A DNA stretch of 64,000 nt, taken from the NCBI RefSeq assembly GCF_021730435.1, contig NZ_JABWGX010000012.1:1-64000 (forward strand), read 5' to 3'. How positions within the stretch are numbered: position 1 is the stretch's first letter; each line of letters begins with the position of its first letter. This DNA is from Xanthobacter agilis (lineage in GTDB: Bacteria; Pseudomonadota; Alphaproteobacteria; Rhizobiales; Xanthobacteraceae). The translations under genes were made by a program, and so were the position numbers. The notes under the pieces were generated by a model, which did no database searches, had not been told where the DNA came from, and saw nothing but the letters and a program-made list of their open reading frames with translations. Positions 55,695 through 63,868 of the stretch are shown piece by piece.

Positions 55695-56372
55695 TCAGCC
55701 GCGCGCGAACAGCGCGGGGGCGAAGACCACGCCGGGCTCGCCCCCCTTCAGGCGGGTGCGCGCATAGCCGCGCCAGCCCTGGGCGAACAGGGCCTGCTGG
55801 CGGGCCACGTCGCGCGGATCCACCACCACCCCGGCCTCGGGATCGTAGGTCGAGCCGTCGCGCAGCATCACATAACGGGCATAGCCGCCGAAGAAGAACT
55901 CGATACCGACGATGGGAAATCCACCCGACAGGAGATTCGACCAGCTCGGCGCATTCACCGGCGCGGCGGTGGAGAACAGCACCATGTGCTGAGGCGCGAG
56001 GGCCACCCGCTCCGCGATCACCACGCGTTGCAGACCTAGGCCACGGTAGTCGGGATGCACCGACGCCCCCGCCAGGCGCCCCACGGCGGTCTCCGCGGGC
56101 AGCTTCAGCAGGCGATGCGGCCCGTCCTCGGGCGTGTGATCGTGCTGTAAGATGCCATAGGCGACGAGGCTCTCGCCATCGAACACCCCCACCGAGCGCC
56201 CCCGCCCGGCCAGAACGCTCTGAAAATAAGCGCGGTTTTCGGGCTTCACCACTTCGGGCCTCGCCACCGGGCCGATGGCGAGGCGGTGCAGCGCTTCCAC
56301 TGCATCGAGATCATCCGGCCCGAGCTCTCGGGTGCGGATCTGGCTGGCCCTATGGGCGGCGCTGAGTGCCAT
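55695..56372 (-). CDS. GNAT-like acyltransferase in the signalling locus
   Basis: 225 residues. IRTRELGPDDLDAVEALHRLAIG at the start and the acetyl-CoA motif LAGASVHPDYRGLGLQRVVIAERVAL (V-x3-Y-R-G-L-G-L) indicate a GNAT fold. The rest (GGFPIVGIEFFFGGYARYVMLRDG) is specific to a group I cannot name. It starts 2 bp from the stop of the binding-protein gene, so the two are cotranscribed. It could modify a signalling partner or the sensed ligand. No direct evidence. Confidence 0.8.
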   Translation of the reverse strand: MALSAAHRASQIRTRELGPDDLDAVEALHRLAIGPVARPEVVKPENRAYFQSVLAGRGRSVGVFDGESLVAYGILQHDHTPEDGPHRLLKLPAETAVGRLAGASVHPDYRGLGLQRVVIAERVALAPQHMVLFSTAAPVNAPSWSNLLSGGFPIVGIEFFFGGYARYVMLRDGSTYDPEAGVVVDPRDVARQQALFAQGWRGYARTRLKGGEPGVVFAPALFARG

Positions 56373-56374
56373 GG

Positions 56375-57385
56375 TCAGGTGATCACTTCCGCATAGTTGA
56401 GCATCGCGATGGGCGGATAAACGCCCAGCTGCCGCGCCACCGTCATGTTGATGATGAGCGCGAAACGCTTGAGGGTCTCGATGGGAATGGTCTTGGGCGG
56501 CTGATGTTCCACCAGGATCTCGACCGCCTTGGAGGCGGCGAGCTGGCCGACCGAGTAATAGCGGCTGACCAGCCCCACCAGCCCCAGCCCCTCCCGCAGG
56601 AAGAACTCGGTGGCCCCGAAGGTGGGCAGCTTCACCTGAAGGGCGGTCGGCCCCACCCGGTTGAAGATGGAGGCGAGGAAGGTGTCGGCCGGCAGATAGA
56701 GCCAGTCCGCGCCCTTCTCCTTCAGGTCGCGCACGAAGCCTTCCACCCCGTCGCCGACGGCGCGGGTGCCCTGCATGGCCAGCGGCTGGGCCAGCACCTC
56801 GACCCCGATGCCCTGGCAGAAGGCGCGCATCTCGTCGATGATGGCGAGCGAATTGCTTTCATTGGGCGAATAGATCACCCCCACCTTCTGGAACGGGCGA
56901 TAACTCTGCATGGCCCGCATCTGCACGTCGGTGGGCACCACATGCACGGCACCGGTGACGTTGCGCCCGGATGAGGCCAGCGATGGCGCGATCTTCACCT
57001 GCACCGGCGCCGCCACCAGGGCGAACACCACCGGAATGTCCCGCACGAAGGGCGCATCGGGCGGCGCATCATAGGGCCCCACCACCGCCAGTGTGTTGGG
57101 TGTGCCGTAGGTATAGATGAGGTCCGGCTTGAAGCTGGGCAGCGCCTCCTCAAGGATGGGCTTCACCCGCGCGGCATCGCGCTCCACGTCCCGGGTCAGG
57201 AACTCGACGTTGATCTCGTTGGCGGCGAAATAGTCGCGGAAACCGCGTTCCACGTCGGTGTCGCCGCGGAAGGTGAGCATCAGGACACGGAACGGGCGGG
57301 CGGGATCCTCGGCGCGCGCCGCGCGCCCGAGCAGGCCTGCGGCTCCGGCTCCGAGCCCGAGGGAAAGAAGCGTACGACGGTCCAT
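56375..57385 (-). CDS. ABC-type substrate-binding protein (PF04392-like)
   Basis: 336 residues from ATG 57385 with AGGGAG upstream. A twin-arginine-like or Sec signal (DRRTLLSLGLGAGAAGLLGRAARA) precedes a type I periplasmic fold: FRVLMLTFRGDTDVERGFRDYF, DLIYTYGTPNTLAVV, RNVTGAVHVVPTDVQ, VGVIYSPNESNSLAI. No ABC permease or ATPase is adjacent. The stop of the MFS-sensor gene overlaps the ATG (TGATG). A binding protein without a transporter, in an operon with sensors, suggests ligand capture for signalling. Confidence 0.87.
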   Translation of the reverse strand: MDRRTLLSLGLGAGAAGLLGRAARAEDPARPFRVLMLTFRGDTDVERGFRDYFAANEINVEFLTRDVERDAARVKPILEEALPSFKPDLIYTYGTPNTLAVVGPYDAPPDAPFVRDIPVVFALVAAPVQVKIAPSLASSGRNVTGAVHVVPTDVQMRAMQSYRPFQKVGVIYSPNESNSLAIIDEMRAFCQGIGVEVLAQPLAMQGTRAVGDGVEGFVRDLKEKGADWLYLPADTFLASIFNRVGPTALQVKLPTFGATEFFLREGLGLVGLVSRYYSVGQLAASKAVEILVEHQPPKTIPIETLKRFALIINMTVARQLGVYPPIAMLNYAEVIT

Positions 57386-59370
57386 CACACGGGACTCCCT
57401 TCGGAGGAGGCCGCGCGCGTGGCGCGGCGTGAACCAGACGGCGCGGAAAGTCGGTGTCCGGATAGCGCAAAAGCCACCGCTCCCGCCACAACCACCACGC
57501 CCATGGCCGCGGTTGTAACCGAAAAACCCACCGCCGCCAGCAGAATGCCCGCCGCCGCCGGCCCGGCGGCATTGCCGGACCGCTCCACCAGCCGGAACAG
57601 GCCGAGCACCCCGGCGGAGCTGAAGCCCGGAAGCGCCGCCATGTCCGCCACCAGCGCCGATTGCGAGGCGATCGACAGTGCCTGCCCGAGGCCCAGCATC
57701 GCCAGGGCGAACACGATCAGCGCCACCGACGGATAGAGCGGCACCGCCAGCGCGCCGAGACCGCAGACCAGCCCGCCCGCCACCACAAACGCCGCGCGGG
57801 CCTGCAGGCGGTCCGCCAGCGCCGCGAACAGGGGCACCGCCAGCACCATCAGCAGCGGATAGATCATCTGGAAACGGCCGATAGCCGCGGCCGAATAGCC
57901 CTGGTGCTGCAGCTCCAGCGGCACCAGCAGCAGGCAGAGCGCCGCGAACAGCAGCTTGGCCGGAAAGGCGCAGCCCAGCAGCAACGCCATCAGGCGCGGC
58001 GCCCGCGTCGCCTGGAGCAGGTCCCCCACCCCCACCGCGACATGGGCCGCGCGACGCGGCGCCCGCGGCACCACCATCAGCGCCACCCCGAGCGACACCA
58101 CTGCCAGCACCGCCGACGCCCCGAGCGCCGCCGACGGCCCCAGCCGATCGGCGATGACACCGCCGATGGGCGGCCCGCACAGGCAGGCCACCATGATCGC
58201 CCGGACGAACACCGCCAGGGCCGCGCTGCGTCCGCCACCGTGCGAGTGGTCCACCACATGGCCCTGAGCCGAGACGAACACCAGCGCATAGCCGATGCCC
58301 GACACCACGCGGGCGCCCAGGAACAAAAGATAATGCTGGCTCAGCGCCGACAAAGCATAGCCCGCCGCCGCCAGCAGCGCGCCGAGCACGAAGCCGTGCC
58401 GCCGCCCGAGGCGCTCCGAGAGCCCCGCGAACGGAATCTGGCACAGGGCCACCACCGCCATGAAGGCGACGATGGGCAGGCTCGCCGCCGTGTCGGGACC
58501 GATCCCCCCGCCCGCCGGCGCCAGCGATTGGGCCAGGCGCGGCAGAAACGGGCGCGTCAATTCCTCGGCCAGCATGAACAGGAACAGCGCCGGACGGATC
58601 GCCCCCGCGAGCGCGCTCTCGCCGGGCGTGACATCGCCGATGCCGGTGCGCGCGGCCAGCATCTCAAGACGCGTCACCAGCGCATGGTCGCCCCGAGCGC
58701 GAGCCGCGGCGCACGCCGCCGCGTGGCGGGCGCCCAACCGCGCCACCTGCGCATCGACCGGCGCGAGCAACCGCTCCGCGCCGGTGCCCGTGCAACTGCT
58801 CCATTGGGAAAGGAGGCCGCGCGCCAGGCCGCGCACGCGCTGTTCCACCGCAGTCATCGCCGCGATGCCCCGCGTGCCCACCACCAGCGCCACCAGCTCC
58901 AGAGCCACCAGCAGGGCCACCACGCCGATGAAGGCCACATCCACCAGAACCGCCGCCACCTGGGCCCACACCACCGAAGGATCGATGGTGATCGCGATCT
59001 CGCCCAACCCGCGGCCGTCCCGCATCACCGGCACCCGCACCACGGTCGGCGCGTCATCGTCCGCCGCGATACCCGACCGGACCCCGCCGCCACCGGCAAG
59101 CGTCAGGTCGATCTGGGCAAATTCGGCGTTGGCCGCCCGCAGTTCGTCGAAATAGCTCCGCACCCCCACCAGACGGTCGAGCGGGATGCCGGCCGCATCC
59201 GCCCGCTCCACCAGGGCCGCGGCGGAACGGCCCACGCTCTCAGCCTTCTCGAGAATCGCCGGCACGATGGTGCGCTCCGCCGCCCGGTGCGCGCCCCAGG
59301 CGATGAGCGCGAGCGCCGCGCACAGGATGAGCGCGATGGCGACGGTGATGCCTGCCCTGAGCCCGATCAT
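57385..59370 (-). CDS. MFS transporter fused to an N-terminal periplasmic sensor module
   Basis: 661 residues. Helix 1 (~7-27), a ~100-residue periplasmic sensor (VERADAAGIPLDRLVGVRSYFDEL; IDLTLAGGGGVRSG), helix 2 (~140-165), a linker with a lone TAVEQRVRGLARGLL segment, then a 12-helix MFS domain from ~245 with motif A as GLSERLGRRHGF. The sensor part resembles the three small neighbouring proteins. The combination predicts a transporter-coupled receptor. The start ATG 59370 overlaps the preceding gene by 4 bp. What it moves or senses is unknown. Confidence 0.85.
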   Translation of the reverse strand: MIGLRAGITVAIALILCAALALIAWGAHRAAERTIVPAILEKAESVGRSAAALVERADAAGIPLDRLVGVRSYFDELRAANAEFAQIDLTLAGGGGVRSGIAADDDAPTVVRVPVMRDGRGLGEIAITIDPSVVWAQVAAVLVDVAFIGVVALLVALELVALVVGTRGIAAMTAVEQRVRGLARGLLSQWSSCTGTGAERLLAPVDAQVARLGARHAAACAAARARGDHALVTRLEMLAARTGIGDVTPGESALAGAIRPALFLFMLAEELTRPFLPRLAQSLAPAGGGIGPDTAASLPIVAFMAVVALCQIPFAGLSERLGRRHGFVLGALLAAAGYALSALSQHYLLFLGARVVSGIGYALVFVSAQGHVVDHSHGGGRSAALAVFVRAIMVACLCGPPIGGVIADRLGPSAALGASAVLAVVSLGVALMVVPRAPRRAAHVAVGVGDLLQATRAPRLMALLLGCAFPAKLLFAALCLLLVPLELQHQGYSAAAIGRFQMIYPLLMVLAVPLFAALADRLQARAAFVVAGGLVCGLGALAVPLYPSVALIVFALAMLGLGQALSIASQSALVADMAALPGFSSAGVLGLFRLVERSGNAAGPAAAGILLAAVGFSVTTAAMGVVVVAGAVAFALSGHRLSAPSGSRRATRAASSEGSPV

Positions 59371-60044
59371 CGCCCGTCCTTCCGCGCGGTGCCGCCGCCG
59401 TCCGTCGTACCATCGTCGAGAAAAGCGTGGGCGGCGTCCGCTTCCGCCAGCGCCGAACGCGCGGCGACCGGCCAATGGGCGGGATCGGCGGCCCGCCGCG
59501 CCGCCCGCCGCAGCGACATGGCAAGCAGAAGGCCCACCACGATGGTGGCGCAGCAGGCCCCGATAAGCGCCGGCCAGGTGACCTGCCACAGATCCGCGCG
59601 CAGCGCCGCGCCGCCGGCGTCGAGCACCTGCGGATCATACCGCATCACCACCTGTCCGATGGGCGCGTCGAGGTCGTTGCGCGCGGTGCGACGCACGGTG
59701 CTGGCGGGCGCCCGCTCGAACGACGCGCCGATGCGGCCGGCATCACTCGAAAACACCACCACCCCGCGCTCGTCGACGAGATCGATGGACCGCAGCGAGG
59801 GCTCGATGCGTGCCTCCCGCTCCAGCACGCCCGCAAGGGTAGCCTGGGCCGGCAGGGCGATGCCGAGAGAGGCCGCGCGCTCCACCACGCCGGCCAGCCG
59901 CTCGGCGGTGACGGCGAATCGCGATTCCACCGCGGAGCGATATGCATTCACCAGCGTAACCGAGGAGAAATAGGCCCCGAAGGCGACGCACGCGGCCGCG
60001 ATCAACGCGAACACGCCGATAAGCCACAGCGCTGTGCGCGTCAT
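59367..60044 (-). CDS. Stand-alone membrane sensor module A
   Basis: 225 residues with two membrane helices (~7-28 and ~160-182) around a periplasmic domain, and a short cytoplasmic tail without HAMP, kinase or cyclase. VERAASLGIALPAQATLAGVL and SIDLVDERGVVVFSSDAGRIG correspond to segments in the other three modules of this locus. The ATG follows TTGGAGGACCTCCCGC. Stop and next start overlap (ATGA). Known dCache/sCache-like receptors normally carry an output domain, so this one probably acts by contact with another membrane protein. Confidence 0.78.
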   Translation of the reverse strand: MTRTALWLIGVFALIAAACVAFGAYFSSVTLVNAYRSAVESRFAVTAERLAGVVERAASLGIALPAQATLAGVLEREARIEPSLRSIDLVDERGVVVFSSDAGRIGASFERAPASTVRRTARNDLDAPIGQVVMRYDPQVLDAGGAALRADLWQVTWPALIGACCATIVVGLLLAMSLRRAARRAADPAHWPVAARSALAEADAAHAFLDDGTTDGGGTARKDGR

Positions 60045-60165
60045 GCGGGAGGTCCTCCAACGGGAGCGCGCGGAACCATGTCAGGCTCGCATGAAGATGA
60101 AAAGCATCCTGAGATTGCAGGTTTTTTTGAAGCGTGCGCGGTTTTTTTCTGGTTTGACCGCGCCC

Positions 60166-60206
60166 GGACGTTTAACGTCCCGGCCGTCGATCGAGCAAAG
60201 TATAAT
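60166..60206 (+). promoter_or_regulatory. Divergent control region: palindrome and TATAAT close to the start codon
   Basis: GGACGTTTAACGTCC (60166-60180) is a perfect 7+1+7 inverted repeat. A consensus TATAAT at 60201-60206 ends 2 bp before the ATG of sensor B. If used as -10 box, transcription would start inside the gene or give a leaderless mRNA. The palindrome overlaps the expected -35 zone and is a candidate operator for this locus. Confidence 0.4.
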
Positions 60207-60208
60207 CC

Positions 60209-60955
60209 ATGACGTTCGTGAGCCGGCTGGCATTGGTCGTGATCTCTGCGGTGATCGCTACGATGGTGGCGGTCGCCTTGATCTGCTTCACCGCAAGCGA
60301 GCGCGTCAACGTCGAGATCGAGCGGGCGCGGGTGGCCAATCTACTCAACACGCTGCGCACCGCCACTGAGGCTAATCTCTCCATCGGCCTCACGCTCGAT
60401 CAGATCTCGCCACTCCAGGAGCGAATCGAGCGTGAGAAGGCCGGGGATTCCGCCGTGCTCGCCATCGACATCTTCAACGCCACCGGCCGCACCATCTATT
60501 CCACCGATCGCAGCCTGATCGGCGAAGCCGTTCCCTCCGTGTGGGTCGAACGCTCGGCCAATGCCGGCATCTGGCAGATGACCGAGCGGGGCGACACGGT
60601 GTTCGGCACCCATTTCGAGAACGACCTCGGCCTCGCCGGCGGCATTTCGGTGACCACATCCGACCGGGCCCGCGTCGCCCGCGCCGAATCACTCGGACTG
60701 AATCTTCTGGGCATCGCCCTCGCCCTCATCGCCGGCGGCGGCGTGACCGCGGGCCTTGCGGCCAGCGCCTTCGCCTATTTGATGTCACGCCCCTTCGATC
60801 AGGTCGCCCGCGTCCTGTCGGCCGAAGCGCTCGGCCCCGCGGCCGAGGGCCCCCTGCCGCAGATCGCCCAGGAGGCGCGGCATAGCTGGATCGAAGCGGA
60901 GGCGCGGGTGGATCGCGGCCTCAGCCAGCTCGGAGCGCTCGACGATGCGAACTGA
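60209..60955 (+). CDS. Stand-alone membrane sensor module B
   Basis: 248 residues. Two membrane helices (~7-29 and ~165-190) flank a periplasmic domain with AIDIFNATGRTIYSTDRSLIGEAV, the clear counterpart of SIDLVDERGVVVFSSDAGRIG in module A. A short cytoplasmic region after the second helix (RPFDQVARVLSAEAL) hints at a HAMP-like start but no full domain. No Shine-Dalgarno sequence is seen before ATG 60209. It overlaps the next gene by 11 bp. Start could be slightly further downstream. Confidence 0.78.
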   Translation: MTFVSRLALVVISAVIATMVAVALICFTASERVNVEIERARVANLLNTLRTATEANLSIGLTLDQISPLQERIEREKAGDSAVLAIDIFNATGRTIYSTDRSLIGEAVPSVWVERSANAGIWQMTERGDTVFGTHFENDLGLAGGISVTTSDRARVARAESLGLNLLGIALALIAGGGVTAGLAASAFAYLMSRPFDQVARVLSAEALGPAAEGPLPQIAQEARHSWIEAEARVDRGLSQLGALDDAN

Positions 60956-61772
60956 TCCCGGGCGGGGGCGCCTCGTCACCGGCCTCGCGGCCTTCGTGGT
61001 CAGCCTCCTGGTGGGCGGGATCAGTGCTGCGGTCCTGTCCACCAGCTACCGCGCCCGGGTCGAGGACGGCGCCCGCCGCGACGCCCTAGTGATCGGCACC
61101 TCGGTGGCGCAGATGCTTGCGCAGCAGTTCGAGAAGGCGGGGCGCTTCGGCATTCCCCTGAAGCTCCTGCCGGGGGTCGAGGCCCACCTGACCGCAACCC
61201 TCGCCGGAACCCCCGGCATCGCCCAGATCATCCTGCGCGGACCGGATGGGCGGGAAATCCGCAGCGCGACCGGGGACGGTCCGGGCATCGATTCCGCCAG
61301 CGCGGCCGTGGTGGTGAACGGCATCACCGTGGCCTCCGTGGAGGTCGCCACCAACCCGGCGGCATTGTCCAGCGCATTCGCGGCGGTGGGCGTGAAGGCG
61401 GCGGTGGCGGTGGTCATCTTCGCCGCCTTCGCCGCGCTGGCTGCGGGGCTGACCGTCGGCCTCGCCCTGGATCGCAGCACGGCGCGCCTCACCGCCGCGC
61501 TGCGTCGGACCGCCGATGGCGATTTCGAGCCGGACGCCGGCAACGGACGCGCGGGCCGGGCCCATGGCGCGGTGGGACGGGCCTTTCGCGCGCTCGCCCA
61601 CGGCAACCGGCATGTTCGCGAGCGGCGCGCGGTGTTCGACGCCTATGCGGAGGAGTTGCTGGAGGTGGACTTCGACGGCAGCGTGCGGCCCGATGTGGAG
61701 CGGCTGCGCCGGGAGGTGCTCGGCCGCCCACAGGATCCGCATGAGCCCCCTCACACGGCACGGGGCGCCTGA
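60945..61772 (+). CDS. Stand-alone membrane sensor module C
   Basis: 275 residues with helices at ~10-33 and ~145-170. The periplasmic part has EKAGRFGIPLKLLPGVEAHL, nearly the same motif as GIPLDRLVGVRSYF in the MFS fusion. A cytoplasmic stretch of ~100 residues follows (LDRSTARLTAALRRTADGDFEPDAG...; HAMP-like) with an acidic tail. Stop overlaps the phosphatase ATG by one base (TGATG), so tight coupling with the phosphatase is likely. No catalytic domain is present. Confidence 0.78.
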   Translation: MRTDPGRGRLVTGLAAFVVSLLVGGISAAVLSTSYRARVEDGARRDALVIGTSVAQMLAQQFEKAGRFGIPLKLLPGVEAHLTATLAGTPGIAQIILRGPDGREIRSATGDGPGIDSASAAVVVNGITVASVEVATNPAALSSAFAAVGVKAAVAVVIFAAFAALAAGLTVGLALDRSTARLTAALRRTADGDFEPDAGNGRAGRAHGAVGRAFRALAHGNRHVRERRAVFDAYAEELLEVDFDGSVRPDVERLRREVLGRPQDPHEPPHTARGA

Positions 61773-63829
61773 TGCTGCTGCGCACCCGCATCACCCTCAT
61801 CGTTGCTCTTGGTTTCATCGTCCTGATGCTCGGCATCTGGGGCGCCACCACATTGCGCGACCGCGTGGCGGACACCCGCGAGGGGGAAGTGGCCATCGCC
61901 GGCCAGAGCGTGCTGTGGCGGGAAATCGTGGCCTTTCAGACCTCGAACCTCTCCCGGATCCTTGAACGGGTGGACGGATCCACCGCCTTCCGCATCGCGC
62001 TCGGCTTTTCCGACCGACCCGGCATCGCCGCCGCGCTCAAGGAAGCCGGTGTCGACGTCAACGACGCCGACACCGCGTTCGAGGTGGTGGGCGCCGACCG
62101 GGAGCTGGTGTTCAGCGCCGGCGGCACCAGCCACAACCGCTCGATCCTCGACGCCGGCAGCCTCGACCACGCGCTGAAGGGCGAGCCGATCAGCGGCCTG
62201 CGGCAGGTCGCGGCGGACCGCATCATCGTGCTCGCCACCCGCACCGTGGTGCTGCCCGGCAAGGGCACAGCGGTCATCGTGCTCGGGCGGGATGCCAGCA
62301 TCGGCCTGGACCGGTTCGCCCGCGGCATCGGCGCCTCGACCACCCTCGTCACCTTGCGCGGGCGCGTTGCGGCGAGCACCGACATGCGGCTGTGGGACCG
62401 GGCGAAGCTCGATATCACCCCCCGCCGCGCCGAGGCCGCGCGGATCGCCCTCGACGGCCACAGCTACAACGTCACCTCCATTCCGGTGGAAGGTATCGGC
62501 GGCGGCAGCATCGGTGCCCTGGTCAGTCTCAGCGACACCACCGAGACGCTCCAGGCCTCCAGCTTCATCCGCAAGGCCGCCATCGCCGGTGCCATCCTCA
62601 TCGTGGTGCTGGGCGTGATCGGCCTCAATGTGTTCCTCTGGTACTCGTTTCGCACGCTGGAGGAGGCCATTGACGTGCTCCAGGCGCTCTCGCGCGGCGA
62701 CACCTCGGTGACGGTGGAACACACCGGAGCCGCCGACGAGATCGGACGCATCGCCTCGGCCGTGGTGGCTCTGCGTGGCAACGTGCAGGCCCTGGCCGAG
62801 AGTCGGCGCCAGCGCGAGCGCATTCGTCGCCGCCAAGGCGTGGTGATCTCCAGTGAATTGAAGGCGCTGGCCGATTCCATCGACCCCACCGACCGCGAGG
62901 AGGTGCTCGCCCTGCTCGCCAACAGCGCGCGCCTGGAACAGGACGACGAGCTGAAGCGCGTGGCGCGGGTGCTGCATGACCTCTCACGGCGCATCGTGGA
63001 GCAGCACACCCGCCTGTCGTCCATGGTGGTGGAGCTGCGCGAGGCCCTCGTCACCAAGACCAAGCTCGCCGGCCTTCAGCAGGAGCTGGAGATCGCCCGG
63101 CAGGTGCAGCTCGCCATCCTGCCCAAGGAATTCCCGCCCGATTCCCGCGTGGCGGTGCACGGCCAGATGACGCCCGCCCGCGAGGTGGGCGGCGACTTCT
63201 ACGACTATTTCATGGTGGACGAGCGCACGCTCGGCTTCGTGGTCGCCGACGTTTCGGGAAAGGGCGTGCCGGCGGCCCTGTTCATGGCCATCTCGCGCAC
63301 CCTGCTGCGCTCCACCGCCTTGTTCGAACGGTCTCCGTCCGGCTGCGTGCGGCGGCTCAACGATCTGCTGGCGGTGGAAAACGAACAGATGCTGTTCGTC
63401 ACCCTGGTCTATGGCGTGCTGGACCTCGACACCGGACGGGTGACCTATGTGAACGCCGGGCACAACCTGCCCTACCGCATCCGCCGCGACGGCGAGGTGA
63501 GCACGGTGCCCAGCACCAAGGGCATGGCGGTCGCCGTGATGGAGGGCTTCGTCTACATGGAAAGCAGCTTCGACCTCACGCCGGGCGACACGCTGTTCCT
63601 GTACACGGACGGCGTGACCGAAGCCTTCGACGTGGACGAGAACGCCTATGGGGAGCGCCGCCTGGAAACCCTCTTGGCCACCGGCGCCAGCGATTGGTCG
63701 GTGCCGGAGCTGTCCGAGCGGGTCCTCGCCTCGGTCCACATCTTCGAGCGGGGCGCACCGCAGGCCGACGATATCACCTGCCTGACGCTCCGCTATTTCG
63801 GCGACAAAAACCCCAAGCGCATCGGCTGA
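61772..63829 (+). CDS. Membrane-bound SpoIIE/RsbU-type PP2C serine phosphatase with sensor and HAMP
   Basis: 685 residues. Helix at ~8-26, a ~240-residue periplasmic sensor, second helix at ~270-290, HAMP (~290-345), a coiled-coil linker (~345-450), and the SpoIIE PP2C domain from ~440: LEIARQVQLAILPKEFP, REVGGDFYDYF, VVADVSGKGVPAALFM, YVNAGHNLPY, LFLYTDGVTEAFD, ADDITCLTLRY. The metal-binding aspartates are intact. It should dephosphorylate the STAS protein of this locus, making it capture the RsbW-like kinase. Fourth component of a complete partner switch. Confidence 0.93.
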   Translation: MLLRTRITLIVALGFIVLMLGIWGATTLRDRVADTREGEVAIAGQSVLWREIVAFQTSNLSRILERVDGSTAFRIALGFSDRPGIAAALKEAGVDVNDADTAFEVVGADRELVFSAGGTSHNRSILDAGSLDHALKGEPISGLRQVAADRIIVLATRTVVLPGKGTAVIVLGRDASIGLDRFARGIGASTTLVTLRGRVAASTDMRLWDRAKLDITPRRAEAARIALDGHSYNVTSIPVEGIGGGSIGALVSLSDTTETLQASSFIRKAAIAGAILIVVLGVIGLNVFLWYSFRTLEEAIDVLQALSRGDTSVTVEHTGAADEIGRIASAVVALRGNVQALAESRRQRERIRRRQGVVISSELKALADSIDPTDREEVLALLANSARLEQDDELKRVARVLHDLSRRIVEQHTRLSSMVVELREALVTKTKLAGLQQELEIARQVQLAILPKEFPPDSRVAVHGQMTPAREVGGDFYDYFMVDERTLGFVVADVSGKGVPAALFMAISRTLLRSTALFERSPSGCVRRLNDLLAVENEQMLFVTLVYGVLDLDTGRVTYVNAGHNLPYRIRRDGEVSTVPSTKGMAVAVMEGFVYMESSFDLTPGDTLFLYTDGVTEAFDVDENAYGERRLETLLATGASDWSVPELSERVLASVHIFERGAPQADDITCLTLRYFGDKNPKRIG

Positions 63830-63868
63830 GCACCTGCCCGCCGCTAACACCCATCGGCGCCATTGCGC

